The position numbers and the translations under genes are program-made. This document shows, piece by piece, positions 1 to 10,214 of a stretch of DNA of 64,000 nucleotides; the stretch's first letter is position 1; each line of letters begins with the position of its first letter. The stretch spans positions 590,486 to 654,485 of the forward strand of contig NW_005195301.1 of assembly GCF_000372725.1 (NCBI RefSeq), written 5' to 3'. Source of the DNA: Emiliania huxleyi CCMP1516. Its lineage: Eukaryota > Haptophyta > Isochrysidales > Noelaerhabdaceae. Below the pieces are notes generated by a model that did not search any database, had not been told where the DNA came from, and worked only from the letters and a program-made list of their open reading frames with translations.

Positions 1-354
1 TGCAGACTGTGCGGTGGCCACGGATGCTCCTCTGCACCTGGCGGTCCTCGACAGTGCTGCATGCCCGCGATCCTGCGTCAGCGGCGGGTGTGCCAGTCCG
101 GTACAGACGTGGCCTGTGCCATTCCCGGGTCGGTGCAGACCTCGATGTCCACGTGTGCCGTGTGCTTCTCCGGCTTCTTCTCACCAGCCTCCTTACCGGA
201 CCGGGGCGCGAGCATCTCCACTCATTTGCTGAGGCCTCTTGGAGCCGAGGCACACCTTGCACTCACCACCCAAGCAGGTAGCACAGTCACCTCGGCTGTG
301 CGTGCTGACATACTCGATGGGCTGTCGCAGCTGCAACCGATCGCATCGATATAG
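1..354. other. Left-edge flank, no gene called
   Basis: No frame in this stretch reads like a protein on either strand. The next open frame begins immediately after an AG at 353-354, so this stretch may be an intron or upstream exon of the gene at 355-1584. The window edge prevents resolution. Confidence 0.4.
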
Positions 355-1584
355 GTGACTCCCGAGCCATCGATAGGCTGGTTTGTCCGCAAGCTGGAGG
401 GCACCCCACACTGGGTGCAGATTGTGGAGCTGTTCAACCAAACGAGCCGCGGGCAGCCGGGCTCAGGATGCACGCGGGACGAGCGCATGGAGATCACCAA
501 CCAGTCTTCGAAAAGCCCTTACTCGTGTCACGTTCGGCGCATTGTATTAACCCGAAATGTGGAGAACGTCTACCTTGGGCCACTCATAGGAAAGTCGACG
601 GAGCACAACCTACCCAAATTGCTGGCGCTACACAGCTGCATCGAGCAACTCGTCCGCCACGAAGAGCACGTGCGCCGAGGCATACGCTACGAGCAAGTGG
701 TGCATTCGCGGCTCGACCGTGTGTGGATTGCCTCCCACCCTCCGGTGGCCGTTCTCGATCCCAAATACGTGTGGATCCCAGGGGGTCAAGACTACCAAAG
801 AGGCGTGTGCGACCGGCACGCGTTCATGAACAGGTCGTCGGCCCATGTCTACTTTCGGCGATGGGACTTCCTCCTTGACGGGCGAGTCATGCGCATTGAC
901 AGCCAGTTTGCATCAGGGCGGCTGAATTCAATGCTACAGATGAACGATGAGAACTACCTTGCTGACAGTCTCGCATTCTACCGCCTTCCGATCCGTCGCT
1001 TCCCGAGCGCCTCCTTCTTGGGTTGCTGCCCGCCTTCGCTCCATTCGTGCTTCCGTAGCCGATGCCTTCAACTGCAAGGGCTGCGATTGCCGAGGAAGGC
1101 ACAGGGACTGTGCGCGGCGAGCGCCGTTAACGAGACATTCAGCCCTCCTGTGGGTGGTTCCCGTCTGCTGCGAGTCGGTGCCAAACTCGGAATAGGACGC
1201 AACCACTTGTTGGCCGCTCCAGATGAATGCGAAAGGCACGTTGGCACAAATGATCCGGCTGCGCTGGTGGCGGCGGCGCTAGCGAACAACTACTCAATCG
1301 CCGGCAAGTACCACATGGAGATGCACTGGGGCGTGCAGATAGCGTTCCTGCTCGAGTTTCCAAGTACAAAATGGGTAACCGTTGCTGTGGCAGAGCCCAA
1401 GCACTGGCCACGAGTAGGTCTCGGAGGGGTCGGCTTGCGAATCGATGCGCGGACGCACGCCACGCTCATGAAGGTTGTGGAACTCATCGTGCCATGGTCG
1501 CCTCCACTCTTTTGCACAAATGCCACGACGAGTGAGACGGTAGCAGAAGAAGAATACTTCACATGTGGCACGGTAGACCGTTAA
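355..1584 (+). CDS. Hypothetical protein, possibly glycosyltransferase-like (last exon or 5'-incomplete)
   Basis: About 409 codons are open and end at TAA 1582-1584. No ATG opens the frame: it follows TAG at 352-354, which could be a 3' splice site, and the first in-frame ATG is at 487. The middle of the protein contains a 'SRLDRVWIASHPP' segment followed by 'WIPGGQDY' and 'CDRHAFMNRSSAH'. This arrangement (Arg-x-Asp before a Trp, then Asp-Arg-His-Ala) recalls poorly characterised glycosyltransferase-like proteins of protists, but I cannot name the family. Two Cys-rich stretches lie near the centre. The frame is probably real because codon use and residue composition are protein-like throughout. 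Function is inference only; the opposite-strand frames are shadows. Confidence 0.5.
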   Translation: MTPEPSIGWFVRKLEGTPHWVQIVELFNQTSRGQPGSGCTRDERMEITNQSSKSPYSCHVRRIVLTRNVENVYLGPLIGKSTEHNLPKLLALHSCIEQLVRHEEHVRRGIRYEQVVHSRLDRVWIASHPPVAVLDPKYVWIPGGQDYQRGVCDRHAFMNRSSAHVYFRRWDFLLDGRVMRIDSQFASGRLNSMLQMNDENYLADSLAFYRLPIRRFPSASFLGCCPPSLHSCFRSRCLQLQGLRLPRKAQGLCAASAVNETFSPPVGGSRLLRVGAKLGIGRNHLLAAPDECERHVGTNDPAALVAAALANNYSIAGKYHMEMHWGVQIAFLLEFPSTKWVTVAVAEPKHWPRVGLGGVGLRIDARTHATLMKVVELIVPWSPPLFCTNATTSETVAEEEYFTCGTVDR

Positions 1585-3180
1585 AGCATACACTTGTATG
1601 TTTGTACTTGTGCACTCTCTCCACCCGGCCATTCCAACGGCCAGGCCGCTCGCTTAAGGCTGATTGGCTAGACGAGCGGCCTACCTCCAACGGGGCGGTC
1701 TGGATCACGGGGGATGACATCCTGCCTCCCGGCACGCCGGGAGGAGGTGGGTGCTCCGCCGCCGGACCGCCCTCTCCACCACCCTCGCCCAGGGATCTAC
1801 AATGCTGTCTCAAGGTCCGACCTGTGGGCTCCGGCCTGCGCTCGGCACCGGGCACCGCCTCGGTATACAAAATGCGCCTGCGGGCGGACCCTCACAGATC
1901 ACAGATCACTTGTGCCTGGGGGCTGGGGCCTCTGCCCCCGCGGGGTCCGCGGGGCAGCGCCCTGGCGGGGTCTGTGGCACAGCGCCCCGCGTTTTGAGAC
2001 AAAGGATTGTGTCGTGCCACATCCGTAAATTGAAGCCAAGAACGTCCGCCAAATCCGTGCTTTCGTGCTTTGGGAGCAACTGAGGGAAAGCCGCTGATCG
2101 AGCCCAGCGTGCCCGCGGCCGCCTCCCGCGCAGCACCGCCGCTGGGGACGACACGCTGCGGAATCGGATCGAGCCCATGCACCGGGCAAAGAAGGACGCT
2201 GCAGAAGCGGTTGGAGAGGCAGCCGGCGTCTGCCGTCACAACGAGTCCCAGCGCTGGTTGGACATGCGCGTCGGCTCGCCCGAGGACTGCTATCGCGACC
2301 CTCCCGTCGTGCCGCAGCCTCCGACGAGCTCTGCAACCGAGGAGGGTGCGCCTCCCCTCACTGCTGGCCTGGCTGCGCACCGCCCCACAAAGCACCCCCT
2401 CGAGCATCTCTACAAGTACAAGTAGACGGGCGACCTTCTCCAAGTCGTCAACCCGGCGGCTCCGACAAGACTTTAGCCTTGGCCACCCTCCTTGCGGAGC
2501 AGGAGGAGATCCGCTCTCGGTCGGCAACGTGGCAGCTAGTCGAGGGACTCGGTAGTTGTGACCCCCCTGAGTGAGGACAGGAGAGAGAGCTTTTGTGGTG
2601 CTGGTGTACGCAATAACGGGACAGGGTAGTCGTTCTCTCTAGCTCCCCTTCTAGCTCTTAGCATGAGCTGTGCCCTGTGTCCGACCCCTTTTGCGCAGCA
2701 ACACCTTAAACTTTTAGGCCCTCCAAATTCGGGTCGGAGCGTAGCGGAGTGGGCCCCGAGTTTGAAAAGGGCGACGGACGCTTGCGTCCTAGCCTCCAAC
2801 AACGCCTCCCCGGCGCAGAGGGGCCCCCGGAGGGATGCTCAATCGCTCCAAGGAAAGAAAGAAAGAAAACAGACACGCCAAACGAGGGATGGGACGAGGA
2901 CAGGGTCCCCACCTGCACGAGCAGGATTTTGGAAGGACGATCAGGGGGACAGGTGGGGCTCTCCTGCTCCTGACAAGGGACACGACAGGCTCGCAGCGCG
3001 GTGCGCGGTGGACTCCCACATCCACTGGCGGTCTCATCTCAGTCTAGCGACCTGCCTCCAGCTTGTCGCTGGCAGTCTCTCCTACCACAGGCACACTGAC
3101 ACAGGGGTGGCAGGGGCGGCGGCACGAGTCTCAATCGCTCCACGCCGCGGTCCTATTGGTGCGCGTTTATCTCTTTTTGC
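1585..3180. other. Intergenic region without a supported gene
   Basis: Several frames of 70-210 codons exist on both strands, but all are low complexity or Arg/Pro-rich and none resembles a family. Near 1915-1990 there is a GC palindrome-rich patch built on GCCCCCGCGGGG. The right part (about 2846-3090) is a dispersed repeat, listed separately. The promoter of the ELM2-SANT gene should lie just upstream of 3181. Confidence 0.5.
2846..3090 (+). repeat. Dispersed repeat family B, copy 1
   Basis: This copy starts with AAAGAAAGAAAACAGACA and a GAGGGATGGGA block. The part after about 2930 (GGATTTTGGAAGGACGATC, then a block ending near the TCTCAGTCTAG) recurs inverted at about 35000-35155. The first part recurs at 18183-18275 and, inverted, at 29660-29715 and 57452-57560. 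No coding capacity is seen. A short non-autonomous mobile element is the simplest reading. Confidence 0.6.
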
Positions 3181-5798
3181 ATGTCGGCCGCTGCTCAGAG
3201 CAAGAAGCGCCTCGCGCCCGACTCGCCGGGGGGCGAGCGGAAGCGCGCGAGCCTGGGCAAGGGCGGCTCCGACGTGCCGCACCTTGAGCGGAGAGCCTCT
3301 TCGGCCGCGCTCGCCGCCGCCGTCCGAGGCGCGTCCTTCGGCAGCTCTTCGGACGGCGCGAGCGCGTCGGCGCTGGCTCCGCGGTGCGCGGGCGCGCGGC
3401 TCGCGGCGGTGCGCGGCGAGTTCGAGATGTCGGTCGCCTCCTTTGCTGAGCAGCTCCGCGCCGCCTCTGGCGAGAAGGACAAGGGCGGCGAGCGGGGCGG
3501 CGCGGGCGAGGGCGTCACGTCCAAGGCGCTGGCCAAGTGGGAGGCGGGGCTCGCGCGCGTGCCCGCGAGGGTGCACGCGGTGTCGGAGAGGATGCACGCG
3601 CAGCTGCTCAAGCAGCTCGAGGAGGAGAGCGGCGGCGGGGACGTGGTGCAGCTGGTGCAAGTCTACCCGCGCCAGGAGAGCACCGGCCGGGGCAAGAGGT
3701 GCGGGCGCCGGCGCCAGGACACGCCCACGACCCGTCCCTGGACACGCCCCCCATAGGAGAGCATGGTCGGGGCAGAGTTCCAGGCGCCCGTGCCAAAGTA
3801 CGGAGCGGCGCCAAAGGCGTGCAAGAGGGACGAGCTCAGGCCGCGAGATGGCCCGAGGTGACGAGAGATGGTCAGTGAGTGGTAGGCGTGCGCGCGCAAG
3901 GACGAGCTCGTCTGGTCTCCGCGCGCCGCCGCGAGAGAAGGGGTCGACATCCCGGACTTCCTCGCCTCGGTGACGCCGCTGCCCGGGGGGAGGGGAGGGG
4001 GGGGGGGGGGGGCAACCCCCCTGCTCGATTTGAAGGGAGGGGAGGGGGGGGGAGGGGGGGGGGGGGGGCTTCTCCATTTTAAGGGGGGGGGTGAAAAATT
4101 TGGACCAGCCGGGCCTCCCCTTGTGGCCCCAATTCCCGGGGCCCCGGCGGCCTTTTTTTGGGGCCCGGGGGCGGGGGCCCCTGGGGGGGCGGCCTTTTCC
4201 GGCGCCCCACCCCAAAACTNNNNNNNNNNNNNNNNNNNNNNNNNNNNNNNNNNNNNNNNNNNNNNNNNNNNNNNNNNNNNNNNNNNNNNNNNNNNNNNNN
4301 NNNNNNNNNNNNNNNNNNNCAACAGGGGCGGACAGCCCCAGCCTGCCCGCCCCGGGGGCGGCCCTCCCCGGGGCCCCGGTTGGGGGGGGGGGGGGGGCGA
4401 CCCCGCTGCTCGATTTGAAGGGGCGGGCTGAACAGCTTGCACCAGCCGCGCCTCCGCTCGTCGCCCCAGCTCCCGCCGCCCCGCCGCCCTCCTCCTGCGC
4501 CCCGCCGCCCGCCGCCCCGCCGGTGCCGCCCTCGTCCGCCGCCCCACCCCACACCTCGGCAAGCGCCACCCCGCCGCCCGCCCCAACCGCCCCGAACAGG
4601 TCAAGTCGCTGCTTGAAGGGGACCCGGCCCTCCCGTACGACGAGGAGGCGGCGCTGCACACGCTGGCCCTCCTCCGCTACCGCCGCGCCGCCGCCCTCGC
4701 CGCCCTCGAGTATTGCGTTGCGTGGCGCAAGGCGCACAAACCGCCGAGAGAAGGCCGAGAGAGGGGAATGGGGGGCACAGGGCGCCGCGTCGCTTGGCGG
4801 TCGGCGCTGCGCCTCTCGCCGCCCGCCAGCCTCGGGTCAACCAGCGGACTGTTTCGCTGGCTTGCTTTGGGTAGGCGCACACCTCTCGCCTCGCCGCCCT
4901 GCGCGCCTCGCATCAGGACGGAGGCCGCGTCGCCGCCGTCAAGGCGAGTCCTATCCTCTCTCCTCTCCTCGCTCCTCTCTTTCTCCTCTCCCCTCTCCCC
5001 TCTCTCCTTGCTCCGCTCTCCCCTCCCCTCCCCTCTCTCCCCTCTCCCCTCTCCTCTCTCCCCTCTCCCCTCTCCCCTCTCCCCTCTCCCCTCTCCTCTC
5101 TCCTCTCTCCTCTCCTTCCCTCCTCTCTCCTCTCCTCTCCCCTCTCCTCCTCTCCTCTCCTCCTCTTCTCCCCTCCCCCACCCCTCTCCCCTTGCGGCTG
5201 CCCGCCAGCCGCCCGCCGAAGTAACAAAGAGTCGTTCTCATTCACCGTCAAGGCCACGCTGTGGCTGTCCGCCCTGCGCGCCGCGGCGCGAGAACGCAAG
5301 GCGCGGGCGACCGCCGCAGGCGGGAGCCTCCTCGGAGCCCTCTCGGAGCCTTCCCGGAGCTGTCCTGTAGGTCGCGGCGGGCGACTGCGAGGCGCTGCAG
5401 GCGAGCGGACGACGTGCGGGGCGCGTCGCTGCACTTTGGCTGCACGTTGGGCCTGACTGCCGGTTTGTGTTTCTTCCTCCAGGCGGGGCTGCTGAAGCAC
5501 GGAAAGGACTTGGCGGTGGTGCGGAGGACGCATTTGCGCGAGAGGACGGTCGGGCAGGTGGCGAGAGACGGCCGAGATCTAGCCGGCATCCGGCCGAGAT
5601 CCAGCCGAGAGAAGCGTCCGGGGGAGGAGACCGAATTGCAACACTCGACTCAGCTGGATCTCGGCTGGATCTCGGCTCGATCTCGGATAGGTGGTCGACC
5701 TGTACTACCGCGCGCCGTGCGAGTACACCGCTTGCGTCGCCGCCGTCGAAGAGGACGTCGCCCCGCCGCCGAAGGAAGCGACGCCGAAGGTCAAGTGA
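3181..5798 (+). CDS. ELM2-SANT domain protein (CoREST/MTA/MIER-like chromatin corepressor subunit)
   Basis: The start ATG at 3181 begins a basic, Ser/Ala-rich region to about 3698. The next exon reads 'MVGAEFQAPVPKYG' then 'KRDEL', the signature opening of an ELM2 domain, and 'DELVWSP' follows near 3900. After the gap region, 'LPYDEEAALHTLALLRYRR' (about 4640-4700) gives the ELM2 helices. A 30-nt exon at 5371-5400 ('VAAGDCEALQ') joins 5483-5557 ('AGLLKHGKDLAVVRRTHL'), which is a SANT domain. The last exon, 5691-5798, reads 'VVDLYYRAPCEYTACV' and ends at TGA. In known proteins ELM2-SANT recruits histone deacetylase and contacts histone tails in the nucleus. Internal exon edges around 3820-4600 are unresolved because of the gap and poor sequence. 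The 5401 donor is GC. Confidence 0.8.
4220..4319. other. Assembly gap (100 N) inside the ELM2-SANT gene
   Basis: There are exactly 100 Ns. The sequence on each side is a degraded copy of sequence on the other side (see findings), so the true gap is probably nil or negative and the flanks are poor-quality read ends dominated by G runs. Confidence 0.9.
4950..5185 (+). repeat. (CTCTCCC)n-type pyrimidine tract in an intron
   Basis: About 230 bases are almost pure C/T with an irregular 5-7 base unit (CTCTC, CCCCTCTC). It lies between coding segments of the ELM2-SANT gene, so it is intronic. Confidence 0.8.
5558..5690 (+). mobile_element. Introner-like intron with internal inverted repeats
   Basis: This intron of the ELM2-SANT gene is 133 nt (GT-AG). 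Its left half contains CCGAGATCCAGCCGAG and its right half contains the exact reverse complement CTCGGCTGGATCTCGG, with further partial copies on both sides, so the whole intron can fold as a hairpin. Both edges carry AGGTGG (5556-5561 and 5689-5694), like a 6-bp target duplication that also supplies the splice sites. Confidence 0.5.
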
Positions 5799-5895
5799 AA
5801 TTATGTGAATCGAAGGGCCCCCCCGCCGCGCGGGGCCGCGTGCGGCGTGGGCCGAGAGGACGTTTTCTAATTTGGAAGAGAAAGTCAAAACGCCC

Positions 5896-7396
5896 TCACC
5901 AAACGAACGGGATGAGCGCCCTCCGGTCGCGTGGGTAGTCCTCAAACTTTTGCAGATACCACAGGTGGTGGTGCAGCGCGCGCGGCCCGGTGTTGCACGC
6001 CTAGGACAAAGGCCCGGGCAGTGGTCGGTGGCCTCGAGGGCGGAGGTGGCGGCTCGAGGGCGATCGAGGCCGCGCGCGCCGTGAAGAGCGCGAATGCGAG
6101 ACAACCGACCTGAAGCACGGCGTGTGCTGTGACGGCTACCGGGCGGCGCAGCGCCTCTCGTCTTCTCTTGCGATGGAGTCCGCTCACGTGGAACCGCGAG
6201 GCGACTGCGTAGCCGGACCACTCCACAATCTCGCCGAAGTAGTTTGCCGCGGAGACGTACTCAAACATGCCGCCGCGCGGAATTTTGTAGCCCGTCTCGC
6301 CCGGCCTATGATCAAGGCGGGGGGACACGTCGCGGGCGCCACCGTCCGTGGTGGAGGATGACCCAAGGGGGCGGGTGGCCGGCGTAAGCTGCGGAGGATG
6401 CTGTCCGAGTGCAGGTTGACGCACCTGGCGATGATCGCCGCCCTGTGTGCGACCGCTTCAAAGGCCTCCGCCGCGACGTGTGAAGTGTGCGTCTTGGGTC
6501 CGTGGTTGTGTTTTTGTGTGAAGTGTGCGCATGGAGGTGGCTCTCGCGTTCGCCATTCCTGGGACCCGGTGCTGCCCTCTGACTGGCTGTCGTCACTGCC
6601 CGTCCGTTCTCGACGGTCCGTGTGTGTGACCTTGGGCGCGGGGTCGTGCTTTCGTGTGAAGTGGGCGCCGCCCCCTTGACGGGCTCCGGCGGAGACGGCG
6701 GGTGAGGGCGCGTGTCCGCTATGTAGAGATATGGTGGCTGCACCAGCCAAAGAGCCAGATCGCGCCCCCGCAGGCGAGGAAGGCCCGGTCCGCTGCTGTG
6801 TCGAGCGAGAACACGTGGAGCGCCGTCCACAGCCGGCCTGCGCAGCGGGGACGGCTGGCTTGCGCGAGGAGAGGGGCTGGGAAGCGACGAGGAGGTCTGT
6901 TGCCTATTGTTTCACTAGCGTCTCTGCCACCTTGCAGGTACCCGTTGAAAAAGCAAAAGAGCGCGGCAAGCGAGCTGATGCCGAGCGGCATCGGCTTGCC
7001 GCCGCGGATGCGAAGCGGGTAGACGAACGATCGGTACGTGTAGTGCGTGAGGAACATACCGCCGAGCGCAAGGTTGCCCGGCGAGACGAGGCAGGTCGGG
7101 TTGGAAAACGGGAGGAGTGCGAGGGGCACCAGCACGGACCAGCTCTCCTGGAACATCCAGGCGAACCACGCTGGCACCATCGGCCCCAGCCAGCGGGCGA
7201 AGGGCGCCGTGGCGGCGTACCGGCCGTACGCAGCAGCGATGCCGCCGCCCAACTCCACGAGAACAACGGCGGCGCCGGTCGCGATCATCAGCCATGCGCA
7301 CGCGGTGTGCAGATCTGCCTCGTGGCGGACGAGCGCGTCGATGGTCGTGCTGGTCTGGGCGTCGCCGACGACGATGAGAGCAAAAGGCGGGAGCAT
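5896..7396 (-). CDS. 3-oxo-5-alpha-steroid 4-dehydrogenase (steroid 5-alpha-reductase, SRD5A/DET2 family)
   Basis: This enzyme reduces the delta-4 double bond of 3-oxo-steroids with NADPH in the endoplasmic reticulum membrane. Exon 1 (7396-6931) encodes '[19 protein letters not shown]' and 'GGKPMPLG...FCFFNGYLQ', the family core. Short exons follow: '[17 protein letters not shown]' (about 6785-6733), '[14 protein letters not shown]' (from 6424), '[19 protein letters not shown]' (about 6310-6190), '[10 protein letters not shown]' (about 6105) and a final exon with '[19 protein letters not shown]' ending in FVW and TGA at 5896-5898. All hallmark blocks are present and several hydrophobic spans are visible. 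The donor after 'FALFT' appears to be GC; the junction between the third and fourth exons is not resolved. It probably acts in algal sterol or steroid metabolism; the true substrate cannot be read from sequence. Confidence 0.88.
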
Positions 7397-7861
7397 GCTC
7401 GGGGGGGAGGTTTTGTTTTTTTCAGTGTTTGTGCCTCTAACGTAATTCCCGTAGGAGGACTCTGCTGACAGGGTTTGCGATGAGAAGCGACCCGATGGGT
7501 TTCTCGGAGGTTAGTGCACCACTAACCGCCAAGCGCAAGCGCTTTTTGAACCCCAGGGTTAGGGCTATCTTGCCCGCGTAGCCCGCGCTGGGATGTACGG
7601 GCTGTTTGCCGCCGGCGAGTTTATCCACAGCGCGCGTTTCTGTTTAAGTGAAGCACCAACACGGTGTATGTAGTACACACGGTACACACGCACTACTGGG
7701 AGTACCGACATGCAAGGCATCGGCTACGAGTACGAGTAAGAGCGAGCGTTCACCTCCAGCAGCGAGCTCGGAGCACGGAGCTCGCCACACGCCCACAGGG
7801 CCGACCACCATTGCACACGGCTCATGCGTAGCGGTGGTGTGGCCCTAGTGTTCGGCTAGCC
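7397..7861. other. Intergenic, nothing recognised
   Basis: This stretch probably holds the promoter of the leftward 5-alpha-reductase gene and the 3' flank of the next leftward gene. No motif, repeat or RNA gene was recognised. Confidence 0.4.
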
Positions 7862-8404
7862 TCAGGGCGGCGGCTTCGGGCCGGTGTATTTGGGCGGGAA
7901 GGCGCCGAACTCCTTGAACTCTGCCTCTGCCGCCTTGACGAGAGGCCTGCCAATGAGCACGTTCTTCGTGACGAATCCGATGAGGCAAGCGGGCGCGATG
8001 TTATCGAAGCAGCCTGCGAGACACATCTTGCAGGTGTCGGGTGAAGGGCCGTCCAGGATCTCGATGCAGCCAGTGATGCCTCTGAAGACCGGCGCCTTAG
8101 TTGTGATTGCGCGCCAGGTCCAGGCGTAGGGTCGCGCCGGGTCGATCGACACAATCTCGTCGTTGATGTCAAAAGCCATGATTCTCGCGCCGTCTTTGGC
8201 AATCGGCCACGGCGAAGGGCCTCGGCCTTCCACCAGGACCTCCATGTGGCCGCCGTCAGCCTTCAGCCGCGTGAAAACGTCCCAAAGCACGTGCTTGGGC
8301 GCGGCGCAATCGAGTTCCCACGAGACGTTCGGCGAGTCGGGCGGCGCGCCACAGAAGGTGTAGCCCTCGTCCGCAGCCGTCAGGGGGATGATGGCGATCG
8401 TCAT
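7862..8404 (-). CDS. Conserved-looking hypothetical protein, about 180 residues
   Basis: This is an intact intronless frame. The ATG at 8404 ('MTIAIIPLTAADEGYTFC') is preferred; an in-frame ATG at 8443 would add a basic 13-residue leader. The protein has balanced composition, a 'SWELDCAAPKHVLWDVF' segment and a central 'DGARIMAFDINDEIVSIDPARPYAWTW'-type region (positions about 75-105) that suggests a compact alpha/beta fold. A hydrophobic stretch with Cys residues lies at about 130-155, and there is a Pro-rich tail ('GPKPPP'). A START/SRPBCC-like fold is conceivable but not shown. No signal peptide is evident. Confidence 0.65.
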   Translation of the reverse strand: MTIAIIPLTAADEGYTFCGAPPDSPNVSWELDCAAPKHVLWDVFTRLKADGGHMEVLVEGRGPSPWPIAKDGARIMAFDINDEIVSIDPARPYAWTWRAITTKAPVFRGITGCIEILDGPSPDTCKMCLAGCFDNIAPACLIGFVTKNVLIGRPLVKAAEAEFKEFGAFPPKYTGPKPPP

Positions 8405-8443
8405 GCCTGCGACCCTCTCTCGTCGTCTGTACCTGCACCCCAC

Positions 8444-9168
8444 CGCGCGTTTCTTTTTATTTTGAGTCCAAGGGATCCAAAAGGAATTTTACAACAAAAC
8501 TCCCCCGCTTTGAGTCCTAAAAGGAACTGAGGAATCGCCGGTGGCAGAGGCGGAGATGGCTAAAAGAACAGTATTTCCAAATAAGGCAGCTAACGCGGCC
8601 TCTGGTGGAGTCGGGACGTACGGGCTCACCGAAGGAAGGCCAGCCGCAGTGGCAACCGGACCACCACGACCTTCGACAGGGAGGGTCACGCCTCCCCGAG
8701 CCTGGAGAGGAGCCGGCGGAGGGGGGGGGCGAGCCAGGGACGATAGAGAGGCCACGAGTGCGGGCACGACTCGCCGACCAGGGAGAGCGGGCTCGACCTC
8801 CCTGGGAGGGGTGGCGACACGATCTAAGGCCGCCGTCCTCGCCCGGGGAGACCCCGGCCGGGCCGTCGACGCTCTCGGAGGCTGCGGTACCAGTCGGAGG
8901 TGAAGCGGAGGCAAGACCTCGGCCAAAGAAGAGACATCAGAAACGGCTACAGCGACCGTCAGGCGACGCTCGGCTGGCGAATAAAAGAGCGAATCAGGGA
9001 GAACCGGAGCCCCGGGAAGTCGGGCAGTGGAACCCTGGGACGGGATGCTGAGTGAGGACCTGTGTACGTGCGTGGTGTACAGCGTCGTGTCTACTAGCTC
9101 CGTGTAGAGGGGGCGTTCTGAAGTTAAGGGGAAACCCGGTACACGGAACCAACCCTCGGAGACCAGTG
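8444..9168. other. Region with one low-complexity open frame, doubtful gene
   Basis: The frame 8605-9051 (+) encodes about 148 residues rich in Pro, Arg, Glu and Gly with no family resemblance. The overlapping frames are equally open. It leads directly into a dispersed repeat at 9169. I do not support a gene here, though a decayed mobile-element ORF is possible. Confidence 0.35.
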
Positions 9169-9326
9169 TTTACTTTACGGCCCTTTCCCTGCGAACGCGC
9201 ACCCCCGGGGCTAGGGCTCTCTAGCCCGTAACCCGACACCGATCATCCGGCCCGCTGGGTGCGCTTCTTAGCTCCCTGGCCCTGGATGTGAGGTTGATAA
9301 CTGCACTCCAAGTGCTCCAAGTGCCG
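9169..9326 (+). repeat. Dispersed SINE-like repeat family A, copy 1
   Basis: The copy starts TGTTTACTTTA, then CCCTGCGAACGCGCACCCCC, a CTAGGGCT block, CCCGCTGGGTGCGCTTCTTA, and ends ACTGCACTCCAAGTGCTCC. Near-identical copies lie at 35205-35348 (+) and 59715-59912 (-). Partial copies lie at 9648-9731 (+), 31861-31890 (+) and 63048-63105 (-). Confidence 0.75.
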
Positions 9327-9502
9327 CGCCTCGCAGATTCGTTTCTCGCGCCTGGGTCAGGCGCGCGGGGCATCCCCCGGGTCGCTCGCTCGCTCGACCA
9401 GCGATCCGAAGAGTGGCCGCTATGCGAAGGAAAGAGCGGGGCCCTCGACGCCTCGATCCGGCCCTCCGAGGGGGGGAGGGGGGGTCCCCAAAGGGCAAAG
9501 CG

Positions 9503-9964
9503 GTCCAAGCCTAAAGTCTGCACAGGTTAGTCAGGACACGATCCCGGCGTGAACACGACTAACTGACGGATCCGCTCCTGACAGTGGCGTGGCACGCGCC
9601 GCGCTGCGGGGCGTGCGACTGTCTTTGTTTGAAGTTAAAAGTCGAATCATCCGGCCCGCTGGGTGCGCTTCTTAGCTCCCCGGCCCTGGATGTGCGGTTA
9701 CTGACTGCACTCCAAGTGCTCCAAGTGCGAATCCAGGTCGAATCAGAGCGGCGTTGGCGTTTTTTGAGTTTTTTTCTCCCGGACCGCCCGTCCGGCACCG
9801 CTCCGGGACGCACGCCGGCGAAGCACCATCAAGCTGCTGTACGGCCCCGGCATCGCCTTCCCAGGCTTAGCTAGACTGAGAGATATTGTGAATATGGTTA
9901 GTCTCTACAATATATACATCGACACTGAACCTCCCAGAGCTCGTCCCGGTCCGTCACGGCCATC
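9503..9964 (+). repeat. Direct repeat family D, copy 1 (with nested family A fragment)
   Basis: It begins GTCCAAGCCTAAAGTCTG and ends near CGGTCCGTCACGGCCATC. It matches 10944-11304 closely, except that a piece of family A is inserted at about 9648-9731. One frame of both copies reads 'KLLYGPGIA' and 'GLARLRDIV', so part of the repeat may derive from coding sequence. Confidence 0.75.
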
Positions 9965-10214
9965 GTTACAGTGGTGTCCGCTAAGGGTGTCCGGTACTCA
10001 CTCCGGTTGGCGCGATCACCGAGCTGTGACGCTCAGGGAAGCCTGAACAGGTGCTGGTTTCTTTCTTTGCCCAGGGCTGGCCTGCGTCGGCCCAGGCTGG
10101 ATCAGCTGAGAAGGTTTGGGGAGAATCCCCCATTCAGATCTTCAGATATTTTGACGGATGAAAATCACCCCGTTTTTGCCCATTTCGGCAACGTACAAGC
10201 AGACAAAAACAACA

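Noticed and set aside
1892-2527. 211-codon minus-strand frame
   Set aside because: Composition is Arg/Ala/Ser-rich with no motif, and overlapping frames on the other strand are equally open; no support for a gene.
3082-4737. 551-codon open frame on the minus strand
   Set aside because: It is antisense to the ELM2-SANT gene, runs through the N gap, and is an artefact of GC-rich sequence lacking stops.
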